Below, in pieces: positions 25,561-34,255 of a DNA stretch of 64,000 nt (position 1 is the first letter of the stretch; the number at the start of each line of letters is the position of its first letter). The stretch covers positions 62,001-126,000 of the forward strand of contig JANSYJ010000005.1 in the NCBI GenBank assembly GCA_024742495.1. The letters are read 5' to 3'. The position numbers and the translations under genes were made by a program. This stretch comes from Bacteroidota bacterium (GTDB lineage Bacteria > Bacteroidota > Bacteroidia > Flavobacteriales > Schleiferiaceae). The notes under the pieces are model-generated. The model made no database searches. It had not been told where the DNA came from and saw only the letters and a list, made by a program, of their open reading frames with translations.

Positions 25561-26069
25561 AAATCTGTTTTTTCAACCTGACTTTTAGGAACTTCGGCGT
25601 ACAGGGCCATGCCTAATTTTTCAATTTCGAGTAAAACACGATGTTTGCTTTGGCGAACAACCGTGCCGTAAGAGTCTTCTAAATTACCGTGTTTTATTCG
25701 CAGCCTTTCGCCGCGAGCTAAGTCGAAACTTTCAATTTTAACCCCTTGATAACGTTCAAGGAAATCTCGAATAGCTTCAATTTCTTCAGCTTTAATTTTA
25801 GCGGCCTTCCCCAACCACTTTACTTCCGCAACTACGCCGGGTGTGTTTAATACCTCAAAGCGTTGCGAATTTTCAAACTGAACGAATACATAACTTTTAA
25901 AAAACGGTTCTTTCACTTCCTTCTTACGGTCGCTCCATTGCTTTATTTTAGTCTCCAATGGGGCGTAAACCTGACAGCCTTTTGCCAATAGGCGTTCGGC
26001 TACTTTTTTTTCCGAACGCGGTTTGGTGTATAAAGCATGCCAGTCGTTGGGGGAGCTTTCGTTTTGCAT
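25557..26069 (-). CDS. NusG-family (UpxY/RfaH-like) transcription antitermination protein
   Basis: 170 residues, starting at the ATG at 26067-26069 (MQNESSPNDWHALYTKP). The longer frame starts upstream of a promoter box and is rejected. The N-terminal NGN domain shows WHALYTKPRSEKKVAERL and SYVFVQF; the C-terminal KOW motif is LRIKHGNLEDSYGTVV. In Bacteroides, UpxY paralogues allow transcription through long polysaccharide operons. Here no polysaccharide cluster is nearby, and the only partner is the overlapping thioredoxin gene. Confidence 0.87.
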   Translation of the reverse strand: MQNESSPNDWHALYTKPRSEKKVAERLLAKGCQVYAPLETKIKQWSDRKKEVKEPFFKSYVFVQFENSQRFEVLNTPGVVAEVKWLGKAAKIKAEEIEAIRDFLERYQGVKIESFDLARGERLRIKHGNLEDSYGTVVRQSKHRVLLEIEKLGMALYAEVPKSQVEKTDL

Positions 26070-26101
26070 GAAACAAATTTGTTGCCCTTTATCGGGATTA
26101 G

Positions 26102-26109
26102 CAAACTTA
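26102..26109 (-). promoter_or_regulatory. -7 promoter box for the nusG-like/thioredoxin operon
   Basis: TAAGTTTG on the minus strand (TAnnTTTG), 32 bp before the ATG at 26069. It lies downstream of the longest-frame ATG at 26132 and so fixes the shorter start. Confidence 0.55.
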
Positions 26110-26154
26110 TGCGACTGAATCTTTAATATCATTGATGCAACTTATCTTGGCCGC

Positions 26155-26784
26155 GTGAATTGGGATCTATATCTAGCTTTTATTTCTGCCGCCGTGGCCC
26201 TTACTTTAATGCCGGGGCCTGATAATATTTTCGTCTTAACGGAAAGTATCAGCCGCGGCGCAAAACGTGGGGTGAGTTTGTCGGCTGGCCTAGCTTCTGG
26301 TGTAATGGTGCACACCTTTTTAGCCGCTACCGGCATTGCCCTATTACTTTATGAGTTTCCTCAAATAGCAGTGGCCATAAGAGCGGCAGGTACATTGTAT
26401 CTCGTATACATCGCTTATTTAGTTTGGCAAGATCGGGCCAATGTAAAAGCGATTAACACCTCGAAAGATCCTTTAAAGCAGCCCAATTTTTGGAAGTCTT
26501 TTGGCAAGGGCTTTTTAATGAATGTCTTAAACCCCAAGGTAACCCTGTTTTTTCTAGCCCTTCTGCCTCAATTTGTAGATCCCGATGCCGCAGGTTCTAG
26601 CTTTATGCAGATGTTTATTATGGGCCTTAGCTTTATGCTACAGGCCTTTGTGCTTTTTTCGGTGATCGCCCTGCTAGCTGGTCGCTTACATAGTTTTTTA
26701 TCTGCTCCAAAGTTTTGGCTCTACACCGCTTGGATGCAAATTGTGGTTTTGCTGCTTATTGCTGGTGGCTTGTGGTTTGTATAG
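26155..26784 (+). CDS. LysE/RhtB family exporter
   Basis: A 209-residue, six-helix LysE-superfamily exporter of amino acids or related metabolites. The family signature LMPGPDNIFVLTESI lies in the first helix, followed by SAGLASGVMVHTFLAATG and the FGKGFLMNVLNPKVTLFFLALLPQF block typical of the family. The start is a GTG at 26155; the next Met is inside the first helix. A near-consensus -7 box (TATCTTGG, 26143-26150) almost touches the start, which suggests a leaderless or very short-leader message. Confidence 0.9.
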   Translation: MNWDLYLAFISAAVALTLMPGPDNIFVLTESISRGAKRGVSLSAGLASGVMVHTFLAATGIALLLYEFPQIAVAIRAAGTLYLVYIAYLVWQDRANVKAINTSKDPLKQPNFWKSFGKGFLMNVLNPKVTLFFLALLPQFVDPDAAGSSFMQMFIMGLSFMLQAFVLFSVIALLAGRLHSFLSAPKFWLYTAWMQIVVLLLIAGGLWFV

Positions 26785-26788
26785 CCCG

Positions 26789-27448
26789 CTACTCATCAAT
26801 AAAATAGCTAAGCGATAAAGCGAGACTCCAACCGCTCAAAAGCTCCCAATCTTCACCGGAACTCATATTATAACTAAACGGTAGCCCTAATCGGGTGGCA
26901 CCCCAAACCACGGTGGGCGCCAAATGGAATTGATAAACACTTAGAATACCAACACTGGCATTCTGAAGATCATCAACATCTTGGTTATTTGCTTGGGCAT
27001 CCCGTGCTAAGGTGTATGCATTTAAAGGGAGCTTAAAGTTAAAGCCAGTCTCCAATGCGAAAATTGAACTGCTGCCTTCATAAAGGTTAAAGCTGTATAA
27101 TGGGCTAAAATTTAAATAGATACGTCGAGTACTAATAGGGCGCAATTCCTGAACATCACCATTATTGTCGGTAAAGCCCGTTTCGCTGTAGCCAAAAGCC
27201 AGTCGCGAAACGCTCAATTTTAAGCCCCATTGTTGCTTAGAGCCAGCATTCTTCCGAAAAGCAAAACCGGCCCCCGCTTCAAAAGGTAGTTCTGCCCAGT
27301 CTTTTATTCCCTCATATTGATAGGCACTACCAAAACTATTTATTGCAGAACTGGCACCACCGTACATTTCGAGGCTAAACCCTTCTTTAGATTGGGCCAT
27401 GGCACTGCAGGTAAATAATGCTAATAGCAAAGCGATTCTATTTCTCAT
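26789..27448 (-). CDS. Secreted outer-membrane beta-barrel-like protein
   Basis: 219 residues with a signal peptide ending at SAMAQ. The rest alternates polar and aromatic residues (SLEMYGGASSAIN, FEAGAGFAFRKN, YLNFSPLYSFNLYEG) and ends with a strand LALSLSYFIDE, a layout typical of small outer-membrane barrels (OmpW/porin-like size). No specific family is recognised. It lies 3 bp downstream of the pirin gene on the same strand and converges on LysE. Confidence 0.7.
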   Translation of the reverse strand: MRNRIALLLALFTCSAMAQSKEGFSLEMYGGASSAINSFGSAYQYEGIKDWAELPFEAGAGFAFRKNAGSKQQWGLKLSVSRLAFGYSETGFTDNNGDVQELRPISTRRIYLNFSPLYSFNLYEGSSSIFALETGFNFKLPLNAYTLARDAQANNQDVDDLQNASVGILSVYQFHLAPTVVWGATRLGLPFSYNMSSGEDWELLSGWSLALSLSYFIDE

Positions 27449-27451
27449 GAT

Positions 27452-28333
27452 TTAGGTTTTCGATCCGGGTAAAGGTACATAGCTGGAATCGCCCGCTACT
27501 TTGGGCCAGTTCCAATTTTCCCAAGCTTCTTTGGCTTCTTCAATTTTCGTAGCGCTACTGGATACGAAATTCCAGTAAATGTGGCGCTTTTCCGCAAATG
27601 CTTGGCCGCCAAAAAATAATATGTGGCTATTGGCTTCCACTTCTAAATCGCAAACATTTTCCTCCTTCGATACAAGTAGCTCTCCTGCTTTAACATGATG
27701 TTCGCAGGCTTTAACGGAGCCCTTTACAATGCAAATGCCAACTTCACCTTTAATTTGACCTTGAAGATTAATGCGGTTTGTTTCGCTGCACTTAAGCTCT
27801 AGCATAAAGAGTGGCGAATGCACCGGAACTGGCGATTCTTTGCCAAAAGCAGAGCCCGCTACTAATTTCCATTGATTAGGTCCTACATTCCATTGTGGTA
27901 ATTGAGACTCATCAAAATGATGAAAAGAAGGAGCGATACTTTCTTTCTCTTTTGGCAAAGCCACCCAGATTTGGTAGCCATGAACCCTGCAGATTTGGCC
28001 ATTGCGAATGGCTTGTGGCGTGCGTTCAGTATGACTAACCCCCGCGCCGGCAACCATCCAGTTCACGGAACCGGGCTTAATCACTTGTTTAGTTCCCAAG
28101 CTATCGCAATGTTCAATTTCTCCCTCCAAGAGAAAGGTTAAGGTTGTCAGCCCTATATGTGGATGCTGGTCTACATCCATATAATGATCTGGACCTAAGC
28201 TAGTCGGCCCCATGTGATCGATAAATATAAAAGGCCCCACCATTCTCTTTTTTCGAAAGGGAAGAAGGCGCCCCACTAAAAAGTCGCCTATATCGCGCGG
28301 ACGTTCCGGAATGATAAGATCGGTATTTGACAT
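27452..28333 (-). CDS. Pirin family protein
   Basis: A 293-residue bicupin. The pirin N-terminal domain has the metal-site pattern HPHIGLTTLTFLLEGEIEH (two His, then His/Glu) and GAGVSHTER; the pirin C-terminal cupin follows from about residue 165. Many bacterial pirins are quercetinase-like dioxygenases or redox sensors; which one this is cannot be told. ATG at 28333. It is followed by the barrel protein gene. Confidence 0.92.
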   Translation of the reverse strand: MSNTDLIIPERPRDIGDFLVGRLLPFRKKRMVGPFIFIDHMGPTSLGPDHYMDVDQHPHIGLTTLTFLLEGEIEHCDSLGTKQVIKPGSVNWMVAGAGVSHTERTPQAIRNGQICRVHGYQIWVALPKEKESIAPSFHHFDESQLPQWNVGPNQWKLVAGSAFGKESPVPVHSPLFMLELKCSETNRINLQGQIKGEVGICIVKGSVKACEHHVKAGELLVSKEENVCDLEVEANSHILFFGGQAFAEKRHIYWNFVSSSATKIEEAKEAWENWNWPKVAGDSSYVPLPGSKT

Positions 28334-28403
28334 GCTAATTATTTTTTAAGCGCCAATTGGGCCCTTTTGATTTCACTAAATTGGCTCCCAATTTGGCGAA
28401 AAA

Positions 28404-28880
28404 ATGAAAGCACTTTTAGTCCTACTCTTTAGTTTTTCCATGGCCATGCACGATTTTCATGTAAGCATCGCGCAAGTGGATTTTAAAGAAGAGGAATTGC
28501 AATGCACCTTGCGCTTGTTTACCGACGACCTCGAACGGCGCTTGGAACTCGATCATCAAGTGAAATTAAATTTAGGAGGGGCCAATCAACATCCAAAGGC
28601 GGACGAGTTCATAGCAGCCTTTTTAAAAGAGAATTTTAAAATTGAGCAAGGCGATTCAAGCTTGCAACAAGTGTATCTAGGTATTGAAGTGGAATATGAG
28701 CTTGTTTACCTTTATTTCTATTATCCTTGTCCAAACCCTCCACAGCAATTGGGTATTTCCAATAGGGTCTTTTTTGATAGCTTTGATGATCAAAGTAATA
28801 TCGTGAATGTAAAGGTTGGGGAAAAGCTCCGATCGGCATTTTTAAATTCTTCGTCAACGGAGCAAATCTTACAATTTTAG
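28404..28880 (+). CDS. DUF6702 family exported protein
   Basis: 158 residues with a short signal peptide (MKALLVLLFSFSMAMHD). The mature part starts FHVSIAQVDFKEEELQCTLRLFTDDLE, the pattern I associate with DUF6702, a periplasmic beta-rich family common in Flavobacteriales. It is separated by only 1 bp from the HupE-like gene, so the two proteins probably work together. The function is not known. Confidence 0.8.
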   Translation: MKALLVLLFSFSMAMHDFHVSIAQVDFKEEELQCTLRLFTDDLERRLELDHQVKLNLGGANQHPKADEFIAAFLKENFKIEQGDSSLQQVYLGIEVEYELVYLYFYYPCPNPPQQLGISNRVFFDSFDDQSNIVNVKVGEKLRSAFLNSSSTEQILQF

Positions 28881-28881
28881 A

Positions 28882-29457
28882 ATGCAGACTTTTTCCAATT
28901 ACTTACGCCTCGGCTATGAACATATTATCAGTTTCGAAGCCCTGGATCATATTCTATTTGTAGTCGTTTTAATGGCTGTTTACGAAGTTCGAAATTGGCT
29001 TAAGGTTGTAACGGCGGTTACCTTTTTTACCATTGGTCATTCTATCACCCTGAGCCTTGGAGCCCTTAATGCAATTAGTGTGGATAAGGCCTTTATTGAG
29101 TTTTTAATTCCGCTTACGATACTCTTAACCGCGATGTTTAATATTACTAAACGCGGCCAAAATCAAAAGAATAAAAGCAAGGCTTGGATTGCAGGTGTTT
29201 TCGGCCTCATCCATGGCTTGGGCTTTTCCAATTACTACGATATGTTGGTGATGGGAGATACCAATTATTGGCAGGCCCTTTTGCCCTTTAATCTTGGGAT
29301 AGAGTTAGCGCAACTACTCCTGGTGTTGATCCTTTTAGCGCTAATGGGCGTGTACAATTTCTTGCTTAATCGCAAAATCCGCGACTGGAATTTCTTTATT
29401 TCCGGAGCTGGCTTTGGTCTGGCCTTTATTATGTGCTTAGAAAATTGGCCCTTTTAG
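28882..29457 (+). CDS. HupE/UreJ-like membrane protein
   Basis: 191 residues with about six transmembrane helices. The family signature is in the first helices: GYEHIISFEALDHILFV (His and Asp in the helix) and FTIGHSITLSLGAL, then GLIHGLGFSNYY in the second half. The conserved His residues suggest metal handling; HupE/UreJ members are nickel/cobalt or related transporters linked to hydrogenase or urease, neither of which is nearby. The stop shares 4 bp (TTAG) with the convergent DUF1015 gene. Confidence 0.87.
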   Translation: MQTFSNYLRLGYEHIISFEALDHILFVVVLMAVYEVRNWLKVVTAVTFFTIGHSITLSLGALNAISVDKAFIEFLIPLTILLTAMFNITKRGQNQKNKSKAWIAGVFGLIHGLGFSNYYDMLVMGDTNYWQALLPFNLGIELAQLLLVLILLALMGVYNFLLNRKIRDWNFFISGAGFGLAFIMCLENWPF

Positions 29458-30686
29458 TGATCCTGAATTGGGTAGATAGTTAGTCCGCTGCGCAACTTAG
29501 GTTCGATATAGGTGCTTTTAGGAGGCATGCTCTTACCGGCATCACTCACTTGCTTTATCTGCTCTATGCTAACCGGGAATAAGCTGAAGGCCAGCTGATA
29601 TTTGCCCTGATCTACTGCCTGTTCTAAATATTCCAAGCCATTGGTGCCCGGCACAAAATCTACGCGATTATCCGATTTAAGGTCGAGGATATTAAATATT
29701 GGGCCTAGTATATTTCGACTTAAGATTTCCGCATCTAAATGCCCTACTGCATCGCCGGGGTCGAAGCTTCCCATTTTCGGACTTAATTTATACCATTCCT
29801 TTTCGAAGTACATTCCCATTTCATGAATTTTTTGGGGATGAAAGGTCTCTTCATGCTTGGGCTCGATATGGAAGCAACGCTCCAGTTCTTTAAAAATCGC
29901 TTCCTTTTTCTTTCCAGTATTATTAATCACCAAACGGTTGAAATCATAAATTTTCATTTGCTCCTCTCCAATTAGAAAGGCCATGAAATAATTATGGGCA
30001 CCACTTTCTTGTCCTGCTTGGGCCATGCGGTCCTTAAGCTTGGCGGAGCTGGCACTGCGGTGATGACCGTCCGCGATATAGAGCTGCTCTTGCTGGGCAA
30101 AAACATCAGTAATCAACTTTAAATCCTTGGCCTCACTAATTGGCCAAAGCTGATGATAAACCTTATCCGTTGAGGTGAACTCGTATTCGGCCCGCGTCTC
30201 TATATAGCGTGCGAAAAGTTGGTTTAAGGAAAACTCATCATGGTAAATTAAAAGGACAGGCTCGGCATTAAAGCCTGTTTCTTCCAAGTAATCGGTGAAC
30301 ATTTCTTCTCGGGCACTGAGGGTGTTTTCATGTTTTTTAATCCTACCTTCTTGGTAATCATTCACGCTTACGCCCGCAATGATGCCGATGTACTCATTCC
30401 CATCTTTAACCTGGCTATACAGATAGTAAGAAGGTTCCGAATCTTGTATGAAAATCCCTTCTTCAAGCCATAGCTTAAAACCATCTCTTACAATTTGATA
30501 TTTCTCCTTTCCGAAAGGCATTTTTCGACCTTCCTTTGGGTTTATCACATGCATAAAGGAATAAGGATTATTCCGTAATTTATCGTCGAGCTCCTCCTCA
30601 TTATAGCTTAAATAGGAACGCGTGGCCACCAAATAAGCTTTATCGCGAGGTGGACGAATGGCTTTGAAAGGTTTGATCGTGATCAT
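29454..30686 (-). CDS. DUF1015 family protein (SerC-neighbour type)
   Basis: 410 residues matching the DUF1015 pattern: N-terminal IKPFKAIRPPRDKAYLVATRSYLSY, NPYSFMHVINPKEG, then the central LYIADGHHRSASSAKL and NYFMAFLIGEEQMKIYDFNRLV. The family is widespread and is often found near serC/serA in Bacteroidota and clostridia; I saw no ser gene here. The HHR cluster looks like a catalytic or ligand site. Role unknown. Confidence 0.9.
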   Translation of the reverse strand: MITIKPFKAIRPPRDKAYLVATRSYLSYNEEELDDKLRNNPYSFMHVINPKEGRKMPFGKEKYQIVRDGFKLWLEEGIFIQDSEPSYYLYSQVKDGNEYIGIIAGVSVNDYQEGRIKKHENTLSAREEMFTDYLEETGFNAEPVLLIYHDEFSLNQLFARYIETRAEYEFTSTDKVYHQLWPISEAKDLKLITDVFAQQEQLYIADGHHRSASSAKLKDRMAQAGQESGAHNYFMAFLIGEEQMKIYDFNRLVINNTGKKKEAIFKELERCFHIEPKHEETFHPQKIHEMGMYFEKEWYKLSPKMGSFDPGDAVGHLDAEILSRNILGPIFNILDLKSDNRVDFVPGTNGLEYLEQAVDQGKYQLAFSLFPVSIEQIKQVSDAGKSMPPKSTYIEPKLRSGLTIYPIQDH

Positions 30687-30720
30687 TTTACGAAATTAGG
30701 GATTCACGCGGCTTTATGGC

Positions 30721-30728
30721 TACTTTTG
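30721..30728 (+). promoter_or_regulatory. -7 promoter box for O-methyltransferase gene
   Basis: TACTTTTG (TAnnTTTG) 15 bp before the ATG at 30744. Confidence 0.5.
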
Positions 30729-30743
30729 ACTGAATTCTAGTTT

Positions 30744-31385
30744 ATGCATTTTCTCGACTCTCAATTAGAAGATTATTTGAGTGCTCACCACGATTCGGAG
30801 CCAGAATTATTGGCAAAGCTTAATCGGGAGACTCACCTTAAAGTATTGCAGCCCCGAATGTTAAGTGGTCCATTGCAAGGCAGGTATTTGGCTTTTTTAT
30901 CCAAACTCATGCGCCCTAAGTATATTTTGGAAATAGGAACTTATACCGGTTATTCCGCTCTTTGCCTTGCCGAAGGTTTAAGAGAGGAAGGTGAATTGCA
31001 CACCTTGGAGCTAAATGATGAATTGGAATCTATGGCTCTAAAGTATTTCGGAGCTTCAAATTACGGTCAACAAATTCACCTTCATATTGGAGATGCTGCA
31101 TTGAGTTTAAAAAGCTTGGACCGACCATGGGACTTGGTGTTTATTGACGCCGATAAGCCCAATTACCTAAATTATTACCAAAGCTTAATTCCTAACCTTA
31201 AGCCAGGTGCCCTTATTTTAGCTGATAATGTCCTCTGGAGCGGCAAGGTCTTGGAAGAGCCCGATCCGCAGGATGAAAGCACCATTGCTTTATTGGAATT
31301 CAATACATTCGTACAGAAGGATGAGCGGGTGGAAAATTTGCTGCTTCCTCTTAGAGATGGTTTGATGTGTATTCGAAAAAAATGA
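30744..31385 (+). CDS. Class I SAM-dependent O-methyltransferase (CCoAOMT-like)
   Basis: 213 residues of the Methyltransf_3 (caffeoyl-CoA/catechol O-methyltransferase) type. SAM motif I is ILEIGTYTGYSALCLAEGL; the acidic metal site LVFIDADKPNYLNYY and the later ADNVLWSGKV are the family marks of metal-dependent enzymes. Substrate unknown. Its TGA overlaps the ATG of the next gene (ATGA at 31382-31385). Confidence 0.92.
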   Translation: MHFLDSQLEDYLSAHHDSEPELLAKLNRETHLKVLQPRMLSGPLQGRYLAFLSKLMRPKYILEIGTYTGYSALCLAEGLREEGELHTLELNDELESMALKYFGASNYGQQIHLHIGDAALSLKSLDRPWDLVFIDADKPNYLNYYQSLIPNLKPGALILADNVLWSGKVLEEPDPQDESTIALLEFNTFVQKDERVENLLLPLRDGLMCIRKK

Positions 31386-32644
31386 AAAATTTAGTATTCC
31401 TTTTCCTGGCCACTATTAGCATGCAGGCCCAAACAGTTCTTATCGCCGATGGCAATTTTATTGGTGGCCGAGGATATTGCGAACCAAGCATTAGCATAAA
31501 CCCGAAAAACCCAGATAATATTGTAGCGGGAGCAGTTTTGAATGGCTTTTTCTATTCTGAAGATGGCGGAGCAACTTGGTATGCTGATACCCTTGTTTCT
31601 TCCTTTGGCGTTTGGGGCGATCCCGTTTTAATATCGGATACCGCTGGTCATCATTATTATTTGCATCTATCCGATCCTACCGGTGAAAATTGGTCGAGCA
31701 CGGAAATTTTAGATCGCATTGTAATTCAGAAAAGTGAAGATGGCGGTAAAACTTGGAGCAATGGCTCTTATACGGGAATGGCTCATCCAAAAGATCAGGA
31801 TAAACATTGGGCGGTGGTAGATCCAAACTCGAATGCGATTTATATTACTTGGACGCAGTTTGATAAATACGGCAGTGAGATTATTGAGGATGAGAGTAAT
31901 ATTATGTTCTCCAAATCTGTGGATGGCGGTGAAAGCTGGTCGGAGGCTATTCGCATCAATGAAATTGCAGGAAACTGTTTGGATGGAGATAGCACCACCG
32001 AGGGGGCTGTTCCAGCAGTAGGTCCAGATGGAACCATCTACGTTACTTGGGCTAATCAGTCGAAATTATTTTTTGATAAAAGCACCGATGGTGGTGAAAC
32101 CTGGATGGATCAAGATCAGGTGATTGCAGAGCAGAGTGGCGGTTGGGATATTGAAATTCCCGGCGTACAACGCGCTAATGGCATGCCCGTAACGGTTTGC
32201 GATACCGCTGGCAATCTCTTTGTAAACTGGGTTGATGATCGCAATGGGAATTACGATGTTTGGTACATCCGCTCTACAGATGGTGGAGCGAATTGGTCGG
32301 AAGCCAAGCGGATTAATAGCGACACTGGCAAGGCCGATCAGTTTTTTACCTGGATGTGCGTGGACCCAGTAAGCAATTACCTCTATGCCGTTTTTTACGA
32401 TCGCCGTGGATTGGAGGGTAATAATACCCATGTTTATATGGCGCGCAGCACCGACTCCGGCGAAACTTGGGAAGACTTTCAAATTACGGAGGATAGCTTT
32501 CGAACCAATCCAATGGTTTTCTTCGGCGACTATAATCATATTTCGGCTTATGGCGGAAGGGTTCGGCCAATCTTCACCCTAATAAGAAGGTTTAGAATGG
32601 GAGTTTATACCCATCTATATGAAGAACAAGACCAAGAAAACTAA
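31382..32644 (+). CDS. Exported sialidase-like protein with BNR/Asp-box repeats
   Basis: 420 residues from the ATG at 31382; the 5 residues before it in the longer frame are not needed. The signal peptide ends near SMQAQ. At least six Asp-box repeats of the form S-x-D-x-G-x-T-W are visible (SEDGGATW, SEDGGKTW, SVDGGESW, STDGGETW, STDGGANW, STDSGETW), which define a six-bladed propeller. No catalytic lectin-type or T9SS sorting tail is seen. Whether it hydrolyses sialic acid or another sugar, or only binds, cannot be read from the repeats. Confidence 0.87.
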   Translation: MKNLVFLFLATISMQAQTVLIADGNFIGGRGYCEPSISINPKNPDNIVAGAVLNGFFYSEDGGATWYADTLVSSFGVWGDPVLISDTAGHHYYLHLSDPTGENWSSTEILDRIVIQKSEDGGKTWSNGSYTGMAHPKDQDKHWAVVDPNSNAIYITWTQFDKYGSEIIEDESNIMFSKSVDGGESWSEAIRINEIAGNCLDGDSTTEGAVPAVGPDGTIYVTWANQSKLFFDKSTDGGETWMDQDQVIAEQSGGWDIEIPGVQRANGMPVTVCDTAGNLFVNWVDDRNGNYDVWYIRSTDGGANWSEAKRINSDTGKADQFFTWMCVDPVSNYLYAVFYDRRGLEGNNTHVYMARSTDSGETWEDFQITEDSFRTNPMVFFGDYNHISAYGGRVRPIFTLIRRFRMGVYTHLYEEQDQEN

Positions 32645-32686
32645 GCTTCCATTTTCTACAAAATTTTTAAAAGCAGAGCAATTTCA

Positions 32687-33418
32687 ATGATAAAAGCCTA
32701 CTATTCTGATCAGTCTAAAGTTTTAATGATTTCAACCTCCAAGATTCATGGTTCCGACTATATGGAATACCTCTTAGATGAGCTGGAGGATTTTTTAGAT
32801 GGACACAAGGAATTGTTGTTTATTCCCTATGCTCGGCCCGGAGGCATAAGCTATGATGAGTATACCGAGTATCCAGCGAAAGCTTTAAAAAGCAAGGGTA
32901 TAAATGTGACGGGTATTCATGAGTATGAGGATCCCGATTTAGCTATAAAAAATGCCGCTGCCATTTTCGTGGGAGGAGGAAATACCTTTTTACTTACAAA
33001 AACCTTATACGAGCTAGGGCTTATTGATACTCTTAGAGAAGCGGTAGTAGCCGGGACTCCATATATGGGTAGCAGCGCAGGTAGCAATATTACTGGCTTA
33101 AGCATTGGAACTACCAATGACATGCCTATCGTGTATCCGCCAAGTTTTGAGGCTTTGAGTTTGGTGCCTTTTAATATTAATCCCCATTACCTAGACCCCG
33201 ATCCTGATAGCAAGCATCAAGGGGAAACCCGCGCTACCCGGATTAACGAGTTTCACTTTCAAAATAAACAGGCGGTTATTGGCTTAAGGGAAGCTTCGTG
33301 GTTGCGTTTAGAAGGAGGAAAGCTCGAGCTAAAAGGGCCCCATACCGCCCCTTTGTTTGAGGCGGGCAAGGCTATGCGGGAGTTGGAACAAGGAGATGTT
33401 TCCTTTTTACTCTCATGA
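32687..33418 (+). CDS. pepE: Alpha-aspartyl dipeptidase, peptidase S51
   Basis: 243-residue S51 peptidase that cleaves N-terminal Asp-X dipeptides. The nucleophile motif GSSAGSN is at 128-134, with Ser130 as the likely nucleophile (family GxSAG). Also present are FVGGGNTFLL near 86-96 and the family segment PFNINPHYLDPDPDSKHQGETRATRINEF with the His. The ATG follows the BNR gene by 42 bp. Its stop overlaps the next gene (ATGA). Confidence 0.92.
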   Translation: MIKAYYSDQSKVLMISTSKIHGSDYMEYLLDELEDFLDGHKELLFIPYARPGGISYDEYTEYPAKALKSKGINVTGIHEYEDPDLAIKNAAAIFVGGGNTFLLTKTLYELGLIDTLREAVVAGTPYMGSSAGSNITGLSIGTTNDMPIVYPPSFEALSLVPFNINPHYLDPDPDSKHQGETRATRINEFHFQNKQAVIGLREASWLRLEGGKLELKGPHTAPLFEAGKAMRELEQGDVSFLLS

Positions 33419-34134
33419 GTTTAAAAAGCACAAGTTTTATAAATGGTTTAAACGATTTAGCCGATCAAGCTCATCGCGCCAAATTGCTTAATTATGGCAT
33501 TCCCAATGAACATGCCCTAGGGGTGAGAATGCCGGTATTGCGAGATTATGCGAAAAAATTTCGTGGTGATCGAGACCTAGCCCTGGAATTGTTTGAAAGC
33601 GACTATCACGAAGCTAAATTGGCCGCAGGACTTATTTTTCCAGCTAAAGAACTAAGCATGGATGAAGCGGATCATTTTATGGTTGGACTCTATTCTTGGG
33701 ATCTGGTGGATCAATTTTGCGGTTCACTTTTTCAAAAGGCAGACTTCGCTAAAGATCTACCCTATTTATGGTCGCCATTGCCGGGAGAGTTTCAAAGACG
33801 CTCCGGATTAGTAATGATCTTAGCATTGAGCATTCATCATAAAAAAATGCCCGATCAGGAATTACTGCCCTATCTATCTCTCGTGAAGGAGTATATTTTT
33901 GATGAACGAAATTTTGTGAAAAAGGCCCATTCTTGGGTACTTCGAACTTTGGGTAAACGCAGTCCTTGGCTAAATGCCCAACTGCGCGCTTTTATTGAAG
34001 ATGAATGGCAAATTGAAAGCGGGAAGTTCCAATATTGGGCTGCTTCGGACGCTTATCGCGAACTAGTAGACCCTAAGATAGTAACGCGTATTGAAAAGCA
34101 AGCTGCAAGGCGTGATGCTAAAAAATCCCAGTAA
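33415..34134 (+). CDS. AlkD-like DNA alkylation repair protein
   Basis: 239-residue HEAT-repeat DNA glycosylase of the AlkC/AlkD superfamily. The AlkD active-site pair is present as YSWDLVDQ (Trp95 and Asp99, four apart as in the Bacillus enzyme), and the following WVLRTLGK helix carries a matching Arg. Such enzymes excise positively charged alkylated purines. The gene overlaps pepE by 4 bp. 121 bp with no clear signal follow the stop. Confidence 0.88.
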   Translation: MSLKSTSFINGLNDLADQAHRAKLLNYGIPNEHALGVRMPVLRDYAKKFRGDRDLALELFESDYHEAKLAAGLIFPAKELSMDEADHFMVGLYSWDLVDQFCGSLFQKADFAKDLPYLWSPLPGEFQRRSGLVMILALSIHHKKMPDQELLPYLSLVKEYIFDERNFVKKAHSWVLRTLGKRSPWLNAQLRAFIEDEWQIESGKFQYWAASDAYRELVDPKIVTRIEKQAARRDAKKSQ

Positions 34135-34255
34135 GAATCCCTTTTATACCGACTCTAAATCTTGGCTTATATCGCCAGGCTTAGGTCTCCAAATTTTATT
34201 GCGCCCTCTTTTTCCTTAAATTCGAAAAGAGAATAATAATCCTTAAAAGATTTCT

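Noticed and set aside
32066-32539. 157-codon minus-strand frame opposite the BNR gene
   Set aside because: It is the antisense of Asp-box repeats; composition and lack of start context argue for a shadow.
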